Source of the DNA: Bacillota bacterium
GTDB taxonomy: Bacteria; Bacillota; Clostridia; Oscillospirales; Oscillospiraceae
NCBI GenBank assembly: GCA_021770445.1
Contig: JAETQY010000003.1
Coordinates: 1-64,000 of the forward strand
DNA: 64,000 bases
Direction of reading: 5' to 3'
Of the stretch, positions 1 to 6,646 are shown one piece after another; positions within the stretch are counted from its first letter, which is position 1, and the number at the start of each line of letters is the position of its first letter. The notes under the pieces are model-generated. The model worked only from the letters and a program-made list of their open reading frames with translations. It did no database searches and was not told where the DNA came from. A program made the translations under genes and the position numbers.

Positions 1-1034
1 CCCCCGGGAGCGGCCCCCCCCTGACCCTCGCCGTCCTTGGCGGGCGCAGCGCGGCCCGCGGCCACCTCGGGCTTACCCCCAGCGACGGGAGCGGCGGGCT
101 TCTCTCCAGCATTGGGATCGGGGCCTTCCTGAGCCTTACCGTCCTTGGTGGGGGTAGCGGGGGCCGGGGCCTCCTTGGGCTTATCCCCAGCGACGGGAGC
201 GGCGGGCTTCTCTCCAGGCTTGGGATCGGGGCCCTCCTGAGCCTTGCCGTCCTTGGCGGGGGCAGCGGTGGCCGGGGCCTCCTTGGGCTTATCCCCAGCG
301 ACGGGAGCGGCGGGCTTCTCTCCAGCGTTGGGATCGGGGCCTTCCTGAGCCTTGCCGTCCGTGGTGGGGGCAGCGGTGGCCGGGGCCTCCTTGGGTTTAT
401 CCCCAGCGACGGGAGCAGCGGGCTTCTCTCCAGGCTTGGGATCGGGGCCTTCCTGAGCCTTGCCGTCCTTGATGGGGGTAGCGGTGGCCGGGGCCTCCTT
501 GGGTTTATCCCCAGCGACGAGAGCAGCGGGCTTCTCTCCAGGCTTGGGATCGGGGCCTTCCTGAGCCTTGCCGTCCTTGATGGGGGCAGCGGGAGCCGGG
601 GCCTCCGTGGGCTTGTCCACCTTCTGCGCGCCAGTGGTCGGGTTTTCTACACCCCTGATGTCGGATTTTTCCGATTTTCCGTCCAAAACAGGGGATTCCA
701 CCAGCTTTCCGGGAATAGGCAGGCCGGGCTGTTTCTGCACCCGATTGTGGTAGTCAATGGCCTCCTGCGGGGTCATTTCATACACCAGGGCGGGGATGTC
801 CTGCTTCTTGGCCAGCTCACTGGCACGGCGGCGGCGGTAGCCCGTCACAAGCTGGTACTCGCCGTCCTCACGGAGCCGAAGGATCACCGGCTCCTTGACG
901 CCTCCCGCCTGGATGCTGGTAACGAGGCCGCCGTAGGCTTTGTCCGGCTGCTTGCTGATGAACACGCCGGGCAGGTCATGGATTTTTGTCAGGGGAATGG
1001 TCTGCGCTTGGGTCTTGCTGTTGTCATTTGCCAT
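1..1034 (-). CDS. ParB-like partition protein with long tandem-repeat tail (partial)
   Basis: Partial gene: it reads leftward off the window edge. The ATG is chosen because an AGGAGGT-type site lies about 8 bases upstream. Residues ~12-95 look like a ParB/Srx-type N-terminal domain (VKEPVILRLR, then LVTGYRRRRASELAKK, matching the ParB 'GERR-RA' box), which in known ParB proteins binds DNA and CTP. From about residue 115 the protein turns into low-complexity Pro/Ala/Lys/Gly sequence made of a 36-residue repeat (KDGKAQEGPDPKPGEKPAAP...), at least five copies. Expected role is segregation or maintenance of the mobile element with the repA product upstream. No ParA is visible. Any helix-turn-helix or C-terminal dimer domain is outside the window. 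Confidence 0.75.
   Translation of the reverse strand, partial: MANDNSKTQAQTIPLTKIHDLPGVFISKQPDKAYGGLVTSIQAGGVKEPVILRLREDGEYQLVTGYRRRRASELAKKQDIPALVYEMTPQEAIDYHNRVQKQPGLPIPGKLVESPVLDGKSEKSDIRGVENPTTGAQKVDKPTEAPAPAAPIKDGKAQEGPDPKPGEKPAALVAGDKPKEAPATATPIKDGKAQEGPDPKPGEKPAAPVAGDKPKEAPATAAPTTDGKAQEGPDPNAGEKPAAPVAGDKPKEAPATAAPAKDGKAQEGPDPKPGEKPAAPVAGDKPKEAPAPATPTKDGKAQEGPDPNAGEKPAAPVAGGKPEVAAGRAAPAKDGEGQGGAAPG
20..590 (-). repeat. 108-bp in-frame tandem repeats in the ParB-like gene
   Basis: The landmark CCCCAGCGAC recurs about every 108 bases (near 77, 185, 293, 401 and 509), giving 36-residue repeats. Copies differ by single substitutions (for example NAGEKP versus KPGEKP, ATATPI versus ATAAPT), so the array is in frame and slightly diverged, and copy number may vary between strains. 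Confidence 0.9.
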
Positions 1035-1076
1035 TCAATTTACCTCCTTCATGGCATATATTTGTTAAAATTCGCG

Positions 1077-1200
1077 TCTCACGGTGAGATTTCATTCTCT
1101 GCCGGGCGAAATATAACCGGACTGGATTTGCGTCTCATGGTGGGACTTGAATATTTAACCAAAGTAGTGATTTGGGCTGAAATGGCGTCCCACGGTGGGA
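1077..1200. repeat. three near-palindromic sites between repA and parB-like gene
   Basis: Three copies of a 13-base near-palindrome, TCTCACGGTGAGA (1077), TCTCATGGTGGGA (1133) and TCCCACGGTGGGA (1188), each preceded by GCG/GCA-type bases and followed by a TTTCATTC-like flank, are spaced 56 and 55 bases apart. They sit in the only gap between the initiator and the ParB-like gene. The core loosely resembles parS (TTTCACGTGAAA). Most likely a centromere or operator array; this function is inferred. Confidence 0.75.
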
Positions 1201-1206
1201 TTTCAT

Positions 1207-2151
1207 TCATCCAAAGTCATGCCGCACAGCGGCGGTATAGTAAGGGCCTATCGTCACCGGCGCATTGTAGAGCGCCGTCAACAGATAGGCCCGGATATTA
1301 TTGATTTTTGTGGTGGTCTGCCGCAGAGATTCAACAACGTACCTGATATGTCCGCTGTCAAGCTGCTGAAAGCGCCGCTTGACAGTCTCCGCTGGCAGGA
1401 CCTCACCACCAATCCGCATAGTAGAGGCGGTACTGCATATCACGTCAACGATCAGTTCCAGAAGGCTTTCCACATCGTCGTAGGGAAGTTCCTGCCGAAG
1501 CTGCTCATAACCGATATTTTCTTCGATGATCTCTCTCTGCTCGAATCGATCTATCCCCAATTCGTCCTCGGGGGGCTGTCGGAGGGAGATGGATGGATAC
1601 GGCTGGATAAAATCAGTTTGGATTCTCTTAGTATAACTTGGGTCGATTTTTTCGACCTCTTGACGTGGATTTTTTCGACGTCTTGACGTCGGATTTTCCG
1701 ACCTCTGCACGTCGGAAAAATCGACCTCAGAAACAGGCGCAAAAGGCTCAGGGGGTGGAGGGACTGGCTTTGGCGGCGCTGTCCTGGTGGTGAATCGCTT
1801 GACATAGATTTTTGTGGGGCGGCCCTGGCCCTGCTTGACACGCTCGATCAGGCCAATGCCCTTGTTGCTGTCCAGCTCGGCCAGCAGCTTCATGGCCTTA
1901 TCCCGCCCACATACCATGTCCCCGCATATTTCATCCACAGTATAGTAGATGTAGACACGCCCAGTATCGTCGTACCAGCCGTGCTTGGCGGACAGGCTCA
2001 TGCGATCCAGCAGCATACCATACAGCAGTTTGGCGTCGGTGGAGATGTGCTTAAATTTAGGGTCGGTGATAATCTGGCGGGGGATTTTGAAAAATACAAA
2101 TTGTTCGGATTCGTCGCCGTAGAAATAATCTGATAGGATGGCCTCTGGCAT
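1207..2151 (-). CDS. repA: RepA_N-family replication initiator
   Basis: 314 residues. The N-terminus (FFKIPRQIITDPKFKHISTD followed by AKLLYGMLLDRMSLS, then GRVYIYYTVDEIC and GRPTKIYVKRF) is the classic RepA_N winged-helix DNA-binding domain of low-copy Firmicute plasmids and clostridial integrative elements. Residues ~120-200 are polar and repeat-encoded; the C-terminal third (~200-310) resembles the DUF6017-type tail of ICE copies. ATG supported by AAAGGAGG eight bases upstream. It starts replication of the excised or plasmid form. Iteron-like repeats lie inside its own coding sequence, and a hairpin plus T-run lies just upstream. Transcribed toward the ParB-like gene. Confidence 0.9.
   Translation of the reverse strand: MPEAILSDYFYGDESEQFVFFKIPRQIITDPKFKHISTDAKLLYGMLLDRMSLSAKHGWYDDTGRVYIYYTVDEICGDMVCGRDKAMKLLAELDSNKGIGLIERVKQGQGRPTKIYVKRFTTRTAPPKPVPPPPEPFAPVSEVDFSDVQRSENPTSRRRKNPRQEVEKIDPSYTKRIQTDFIQPYPSISLRQPPEDELGIDRFEQREIIEENIGYEQLRQELPYDDVESLLELIVDVICSTASTMRIGGEVLPAETVKRRFQQLDSGHIRYVVESLRQTTTKINNIRAYLLTALYNAPVTIGPYYTAAVRHDFG
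1647..1716. repeat. iteron-like direct repeats inside repA (candidate origin)
   Basis: Three adjacent 23-24-base repeats built around TTTTTCGACCTCTTGACGT, then TTTTTCGACGTCTTGACGTC, then TTTTCCGACCTCTGCACGTC, with a weaker continuation on both sides. In RepA_N plasmids the origin is known to lie inside rep as iterons in the central, variable part of the gene, which is where these are. Origin function here is inferred. Confidence 0.7.
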
Positions 2152-2174
2152 AGTGGTTGCCTCCTTTTGAACAT

Positions 2175-2203
2175 AAAAAAACAGGAGGCGACGTGACCTC
2201 CTG
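2175..2203 (-). terminator. hairpin plus T-run in front of repA (attenuator or element-end terminator)
   Basis: On the minus strand CAGGAGG-8 nt-CCTCCTG is followed by seven T, ending about 24 bases before the repA start and just before its ribosome site. Placed here it would end leftward transcription before repA, either insulating the element from outside readthrough or controlling initiator level by attenuation. The hairpin also contains GGAGG. Confidence 0.6.
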
Positions 2204-2255
2204 CTTAAATGTTATAGATAAGGGGGATTCTTTCAAAATTTTGAAATGTTTTTAA

Positions 2256-2894
2256 GGTGTTTGGCGTTGCGCATATATACCTGCACCCACCGGGGCCACG
2301 GGTGCTACCGGCCCCGCGGAGGGGCCCACAGGGGCCACGGGAGCTGCCGGTTCCACCGGTGCGGACGGCCCCACCGGTCCTGACGGCGCTGCCGGTCTGC
2401 CCGGGATCGTAGGCACTGCGGGCGCTGCCGGCGCCACCGGCCCCACTGGGGCCTCCGGCGCTACGGGGGCTGCCGGCCCCAACCCCACTGCCACCGCCGG
2501 ATTTGCCGCCAACACCCAGGGCACCAGCGTCCTGGTGGCGCTGGGGGGCACCCCCATCGCTCTGCCCAACGCCCAGGTCCTGTCTCCGGACATTACCGCC
2601 AACGGGGCAAACACGGTGTTCACCGTAGTCACCCCGGGCACCTATCAGATCTCTTACCACGTGAATACCACCGCAGGTCTGCTGATGGGGACCCGGCTGG
2701 TCATCAACGGGGTGAACAGCACCCCCTCCACCGTCAATCCGGTGATTGCCACCTCCAGCTTTGAGAACCAGATCAAGGTCACTCTGCCTGCCAACTCCAC
2801 CATCACCCTTCAGATGTTCACCAGCATCGTCGGGACCGCCATTCTGGTGGGGGGCGGCGCTGGGGCCTCCCTGACCATCATCCGGCTGAGCTGA
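2256..2894 (+). pseudogene. collagen-like, BclA-type surface protein with lost start
   Basis: An open frame of about 212 codons encodes ~75 residues of GXX repeats ([12 protein letters not shown]) and a ~130-residue C-terminal domain ([20 protein letters not shown] ... [13 protein letters not shown]) of the kind that trimerises at the tip of exosporium filaments such as BclA. No ATG, GTG or TTG lies in frame before the repeats. The homologous start at the second collagen locus reads ATATATGACTGCACCCACC, here ATATATACCTGCACCCACC (ATG to ATA), and the upstream TTG is out of frame by 5 bases. The gene abuts the mobile element, so insertion or decay probably removed the start; an unusual start or assembly error is possible. 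Followed by a hairpin and a glycosyltransferase gene. Confidence 0.7.
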
Positions 2895-2915
2895 GCGCCG
2901 CCGGAACACAAAAGC

Positions 2916-2941
2916 CTCCCGCCGGCAACAGCCGGCGGGAG
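2916..2941 (+). terminator. strong hairpin between collagen-like gene and glycosyltransferase
   Basis: CTCCCGCCGGC-AACA-GCCGGCGGGAG, no long T-run. A similar hairpin separates the collagen-like and glycosyltransferase genes of the second cassette, so it may act as a partial terminator or mRNA-stability element setting the ratio of the two products. Confidence 0.55.
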
Positions 2942-2974
2942 CAATATCACCATGAATCAAAAGGAGGCCCCGCC

Positions 2975-4063
2975 ATGGTAAGCGTCAGCCTGTGCATGAT
3001 CGTAAAAAATGAGGAGGATGTACTGGAGCGCTGTCTGGAGAGCGTGTCCGGTCTGATGGACGAGATCATCATTTTGGACACCGGCTCTACCGACCGCACC
3101 CGGGAGATTGCCGCCCGGTTTACCGACAAGATTTTCCACTTCCCCTGGCGGGACGACTTTGCCGCTGCCCGGAACGAGTCCTTCTCCCACGCGTCCATGG
3201 ACTACTGCATGTGGCTGGACGCGGACGATGTGCTTCTGGAGGAGGACCGGCAGGCCTTTCTGGCACTGAAGGAGGGGCTGGACCCCGCTGTCTCGGTGGT
3301 CATGGCGCCCTACCACACCGGCTTTGACGAAAACGGCCGGGTGACCTTCTCCTACTACCGGGAGCGGCTCATCAAAAACCGGGCCGGGATGATCTGGGCG
3401 GGGGCCGTCCATGAGGCGGTCACGCCGGTGGGGAAGGTCCAGTATGCGGACTTCGCCGTCACCCACCGTAAGACCCGCCCCTCCGACCCGGATCGGAACC
3501 TGCGTATCTATCAGGCCCAGCTGGACACAGGAGTGGAGCTGGAGCCCCGTCAGCAGTTCTACTATGGACGGGAGCTCTACTACCACCGCCGCTGGGAGGA
3601 GGCACTGGCTGTCTTTGAACACTTTCTGGAGGAGGGCCGGGGCTGGCTGGAGAATAACATCGACGCCTGCTGCCACTGCTCCTACTGTCACAGGGAGCTG
3701 GGCCAGGACCAGGCGGCGCTGACCGCCCTGTTTCGCACCTTCACCTACGACCGCCCCAGGGCAGAGGTCTGCTGCGAAATCGGAAACTGGTTCCTTCAAA
3801 GGGAGCAGTACCGGCAGGCCGCCTACTGGTACGCCCTGGCCCTGACCTGCTCCCGGGACGACCGCCGGGGCGGCTTTGTCTCCCCCGACTGCTACGGCTA
3901 TCTCCCCTGCATTCAGCTGTGCCTGTGCTACAGCCGCCTGGGCGACCAGAAACGGGCGGAAACCTTCAATGAGCTGGCCGCCGCCTGCAAGCCGGATTCT
4001 CCGGCGGTGTCTCACAACCGGGCCATCTTTCAAGCTCTGTCGGAACAGGAACCATCCGCCTAA
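2975..4063 (+). CDS. family 2 glycosyltransferase with TPR tail
   Basis: 362 residues. The N-terminus is a GT-A fold: LCMIVKNEEDVLERCLESV, then ILDTGSTDRT, and the metal-binding WLDADDV at ~85. From ~190 it becomes helical TPR-like repeats (QQFYYGRELYYHRRWEEALAVFEHFL, then ACCHCSYCHRELGQDQAALTALF). This architecture is typical of enzymes that glycosylate neighbouring collagen-like or flagellar proteins. ATG preceded by AAAAGGAGG. It follows the collagen-like gene in the same direction after a hairpin, the same arrangement as at 34.7-36.2 kb, so the likely substrate is a collagen-like surface protein. Donor sugar unknown. Confidence 0.85.
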   Translation: MVSVSLCMIVKNEEDVLERCLESVSGLMDEIIILDTGSTDRTREIAARFTDKIFHFPWRDDFAAARNESFSHASMDYCMWLDADDVLLEEDRQAFLALKEGLDPAVSVVMAPYHTGFDENGRVTFSYYRERLIKNRAGMIWAGAVHEAVTPVGKVQYADFAVTHRKTRPSDPDRNLRIYQAQLDTGVELEPRQQFYYGRELYYHRRWEEALAVFEHFLEEGRGWLENNIDACCHCSYCHRELGQDQAALTALFRTFTYDRPRAEVCCEIGNWFLQREQYRQAAYWYALALTCSRDDRRGGFVSPDCYGYLPCIQLCLCYSRLGDQKRAETFNELAAACKPDSPAVSHNRAIFQALSEQEPSA

Positions 4064-4333
4064 ATCGACATGGCCGTCAGGCCCATGAGGAGTGTTATCA
4101 TGAATCAGATTTCAAGCTGCGGCGTCCCCCAATTCCCGCTTCTCTTCGTTTTGCGCAGTAGACCACAGGCGGCGGCAAGCATAGCGGGCAGTGAAAGCTG
4201 CCCAGAAATCTCGGGGACAGTACGATTTTACCACTCAGCCATCGGGTAATTCTGGCACAAAGATCGCCTGTGGTGTGATATGCAGCACAGCCGGCACTTG
4301 CCGATAAGCACTTCCAACCCACCAAATTTAATG
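4064..4333. other. intergenic stretch without a recognised gene
   Basis: A 49-codon frame starting at 4100 with a GAGGAG site is the only candidate; its product (MNQISSCGVPQFPLL...) resembles nothing I know and has no conserved-looking composition. No riboswitch or tRNA recognised. Confidence 0.4.
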
Positions 4334-4363
4334 GGCCCGGACAGCGATTACGCTGTCCGGGCC
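4334..4363 (-). terminator. 13-bp terminator-like hairpin
   Basis: GGCCCGGACAGCG-ATTA-CGCTGTCCGGGCC, perfect. On the minus strand it follows the small ORF at 4411-4464 and its leader block. The second copy of the block, before moxR, also ends in a GC-rich hairpin. Confidence 0.65.
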
Positions 4364-4365
4364 TA

Positions 4366-4594
4366 CTTTGGTGATGGATGGATCACACAAAGAGAGGAGA
4401 ATGTATCTGTCTACCTGGCAAACGTCTTATAATACTCGTCCAGCATCTTCCACAGCTTCTTCATAGCAGATCCCTCTTTCTTATCAAATTCGGAATTGTT
4501 TGGGCTCTCCTTTGGACACCCTTATCCTAACACAGGGACTTAAAAAATGGAAATACATATATAATTGCAGTTACCATATCTTTTAGATATGATA
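4366..4594 (-). repeat. left inverted copy of a promoter/leader block flanking lysR
   Basis: Reading on the minus strand: TATCATATCTAAAAGATATG..., an A/T-rich promoter region (CATTTTTTAAGTCCCTGTG), a ribosome-site-like CAAAGGA, a 17-codon ORF, then a 26-base stretch (TTTGTGTGATCCATCCATCA...). The same series in the same order, minus the ORF, occurs inverted at 5548-5672. The outer 26 bases are identical and the inner 31 bases differ at three positions. Confidence 0.85.
4411..4464 (-). CDS. possible 17-residue small protein MKKLWKMLDEYYKTFAR
   Basis: ATG preceded by AAAGAGGGA at good spacing, downstream of the LysR-site-like block and upstream of a strong terminator: a complete small transcription unit. 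The peptide is basic and amphipathic. No family recognised. It may be a leader peptide or regulatory small protein under LysR control; it may also be chance. The corresponding stretch is missing from the other copy of the block. Confidence 0.35.
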   Translation of the reverse strand: MKKLWKMLDEYYKTFAR

Positions 4595-4595
4595 A

Positions 4596-4622
4596 ACCCC
4601 TGTGCCCGAAGGACACAGGGGT
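4596..4622 (-). terminator. terminator after lysR
   Basis: ACCCCTGTG...CACAGGGGT hairpin a few bases after the lysR stop; on the minus strand followed by TTTATC. Ends lysR transcription before the second operator-like copy. Confidence 0.7.
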
Positions 4623-4628
4623 CTCTTC

Positions 4629-5528
4629 TCATAATCCTGATACCTGCCCCTCTCCCGGGCAGTCTTTCACATAGCGGATCAACTCCCGGGTCAGCCCAGA
4701 GGGGGCCTGCCCCTTATTCCAGACCAGGATGTATTCCACCTGCCGGGAGGGCTGGGTCACCACCTTGGACACCACAAGCCCATTGGATATACCGGTGGTC
4801 TGGGGGAAAATGCTGATCCCCACCCCCTGGCTGGTCAGGGCCGCCGCGTCCATGTAGTTGGACATCTCGCACAGGATCCGGGGCTCCGCTCCAATCTCGC
4901 CAAACCAATGGCGGATGGCCTCCACCCTGGATTTTCGGCTGGGGACAATCAGCGGCTCCCCTACCAGGCTGGACAGCGGGATAGCATCCCCCGACCTCCG
5001 GGCCAGAGGGTGGTCCGGATGGAGCATGGCGGCCCAGGGCTCCCGCCCTACGGGGAAGCCCTCCAGATGCTCGGTGTCGTAGGGGGCGGCGATGATGGCC
5101 AGGTCGGCCAGTCCCTTGCGCAGCCGATCTAGCACGTCGTCGCTGCTGCCGTTCCACAGGTTATACCGAACCAGGGGGAACTCCTCCCGGAAGCCGGCAA
5201 TCCATTTGGCAGCCAGGAAGGGGGCCTGTCCCTCCACCATGCTCAGGTAAATGGTGCCGGTCATTCCCTCCCGCAGGCTGGCGATCTCCTGGCGGGTCTT
5301 GTCCGTCAGCTCCTGGATCTGGAGGGCCCGGCGCAGCAGCAGCGCCCCCTCCTCGGTCAGCTCCAGATGGCGCTTGCCCCGGATTAAGAGCTGTGCCCCC
5401 AGCTCCTCCTCCAGTCCCTTGATCTGATTGCTGAGGGGCGGCTGGCTCATGTTCAGCTTCTCCGCCGCCCGGGTGATATTTAGCTCCTGAGCCACAGTGA
5501 TAAAGTAATGCAAAGTACGCAGTTCCAT
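4629..5528 (-). CDS. LysR-family transcriptional regulator
   Basis: 299 residues, the normal length. Residues 1-60 are the winged helix-turn-helix (MELRTLHYFITVAQELNITR, then AAEKLNMSQPPLSNQIKGLE), followed by the linker helix and a periplasmic-binding-like effector domain (~90-295). ATG supported by GGAGGAGG. It is divergent from moxR-VWA; the gap holds an A/T-rich near-palindrome (AAAAGATATGGTAATTGC) suited to a LysR operator. An inverted second copy of that operator lies beyond its 3' end. Effector unknown; likely targets are itself, the small ORF and possibly moxR. Confidence 0.92.
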   Translation of the reverse strand: MELRTLHYFITVAQELNITRAAEKLNMSQPPLSNQIKGLEEELGAQLLIRGKRHLELTEEGALLLRRALQIQELTDKTRQEIASLREGMTGTIYLSMVEGQAPFLAAKWIAGFREEFPLVRYNLWNGSSDDVLDRLRKGLADLAIIAAPYDTEHLEGFPVGREPWAAMLHPDHPLARRSGDAIPLSSLVGEPLIVPSRKSRVEAIRHWFGEIGAEPRILCEMSNYMDAAALTSQGVGISIFPQTTGISNGLVVSKVVTQPSRQVEYILVWNKGQAPSGLTRELIRYVKDCPGEGQVSGL

Positions 5529-5547
5529 CTCGTTTTCCTCCTCCGCC

Positions 5548-5672
5548 TATCATACCAAAAAGATATGGTAATTGCAATGAAAATGGTATTTTCATTTTCT
5601 AAAATCCGGTGTTAAGATGAATACGCTCAAAGGAATGCTCCTCTTTTTTGTGTGATCCATCCATCACCAAAG
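5548..5672 (+). repeat. right inverted copy of the promoter/leader block (likely LysR operator)
   Basis: TATCATACCAAAAAGATATG..., then CATTTTCTAAAATCCGGTG, CAAAGGA and TTTGTGTGATCCATCCATCA..., matching the left copy in order and orientation relative to lysR. About 104 bases shorter because the small ORF is absent. Lies between lysR and moxR. Confidence 0.85.
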
Positions 5673-5737
5673 CTGTGGCCCGGGCGGTGGGGACATCGCC
5701 CGGGTCTAACTTTTCAAGCAAAGGAAGTGCTTCGGCG

Positions 5738-6646
5738 ATGCTCTCATTCTTAAAAGAGGAAGGGGTCAGCCCCGGGCTGCTGGAGGGACTGGAGCAGTTC
5801 CGTCAGTCCAATCCCCCGGAGCTTCCCGAGCGAGTCCCCGTCCCCCGATTTCACTACTACGGCCGGCAGGTCTGGGAACAGGCCATCGCCGCTCTGCTTT
5901 GCGGAAAGAATCTGCTCCTCACCGGGGACAAGGCCACCGGCAAAAACGTGCTGGCGGAAAATCTGGCCTCCGCCTTCGGCCGCCCCGCCTGGAACGTGTC
6001 CTTCCATGTGAACCTGGACGCGGGAGGGCTGATGGGGATGGACACCTTTACCGATGGGCAGGTCCAGTTTCGGCCCGGACCCATCTGTCTGTGCGCCCGC
6101 CACGGGGGCTTCGGCATTCTGGATGAGATCAACATGGCGAAGAACGAGGCGCTGGCCGTCCTTCACTCCACCCTGGACTTCCGGCGGGCCCTGGATATCC
6201 CCGGCTATGAGCGGGTGCCCATCTCCCCCGCCGCCCGGTTCATCGCCACTATGAACTACGGTTACGCCGGCACCCGGGAGCTGAACGAGGCCCTGGCCTC
6301 CCGGTTTGTGGTCATCCAAATGCCCACCATCAGCCCCGAAAATATGGACCGGCTTTTAACGCGCAGCTTTCCTGCCCTGCGGAAGAAGTACCGCCAGCAG
6401 CTGGGACAGATGTTTTTCGACCTTCAGAAGAAATGCGAGGGCGGGGAGATCTCCCCCAAGGCCCTGGACCTGCGGGGGCTGCTGGACGCCATTGATCTGA
6501 TGTCAGCTGGAATCCTCTCCGGTCCCGCCCTGGACATGGGCATCACCAGCAAGAGCTTTGACAGCTACGAGCAGGGCCTAATCCGGGATGTGATGGCGGC
6601 CCGGGTGTCCCCCAAGCTCACCCGGGCCGAGCTGTTCGAGCCATGA
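5738..6646 (+). CDS. MoxR-family AAA+ ATPase
   Basis: 302 residues from the chosen ATG, which has AAAGGAAG about 10 bases upstream; an earlier in-frame GTG would add 30 residues that overlap the inverted-repeat block and look non-coding. Walker A GDKATGKN at ~57, Walker B GILDEIN, sensor MNYGYAGT and arginine-finger region EALASRFVV identify a MoxR/CoxD-like chaperone ATPase. These ATPases insert cofactors or remodel partners with a VWA protein, and that partner overlaps its stop by four bases. Client protein not evident here. Confidence 0.88.
   Translation: MLSFLKEEGVSPGLLEGLEQFRQSNPPELPERVPVPRFHYYGRQVWEQAIAALLCGKNLLLTGDKATGKNVLAENLASAFGRPAWNVSFHVNLDAGGLMGMDTFTDGQVQFRPGPICLCARHGGFGILDEINMAKNEALAVLHSTLDFRRALDIPGYERVPISPAARFIATMNYGYAGTRELNEALASRFVVIQMPTISPENMDRLLTRSFPALRKKYRQQLGQMFFDLQKKCEGGEISPKALDLRGLLDAIDLMSAGILSGPALDMGITSKSFDSYEQGLIRDVMAARVSPKLTRAELFEP

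Larger units (their letters stand above)
1..2265. mobile_element. end of an integrative/plasmid-like element (RepA_N/ParB-like module)
   Basis: Two leftward genes, a RepA_N-type initiator and a ParB-like protein, sit on DNA with origin-like and centromere-like repeats. This is the usual terminal replication/partition module of clostridial integrative conjugative elements. The right boundary is inferred: a hairpin with a T-run lies upstream of repA and, within about 60 bases, the sequence becomes a collagen-like gene lacking its start. The rest of the element, including any integrase and conjugation genes, would lie left of the window. Confidence 0.6.

Noticed and set aside
1-600. CRISPR array from the regular repeats at the left edge
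   Set aside because: Repeat period is 108 bases with no spacers, copies are in frame and coding.
2205-2960. Minus-strand ORFs over the collagen-like gene (and plus-strand ones at 35281-36219 and 50846-51715)
   Set aside because: GXX repeats of Gly/Ala/Pro/Thr read as VAP/VGP on the other strand; no ribosome sites, no recognisable domains. The shared IYAQR is just TGCGCATA read backwards.
4100-4249. 49-codon ORF after the first glycosyltransferase
   Set aside because: Has a ribosome-like site but composition is not protein-like and nothing supports it; noted as unresolved intergenic DNA.
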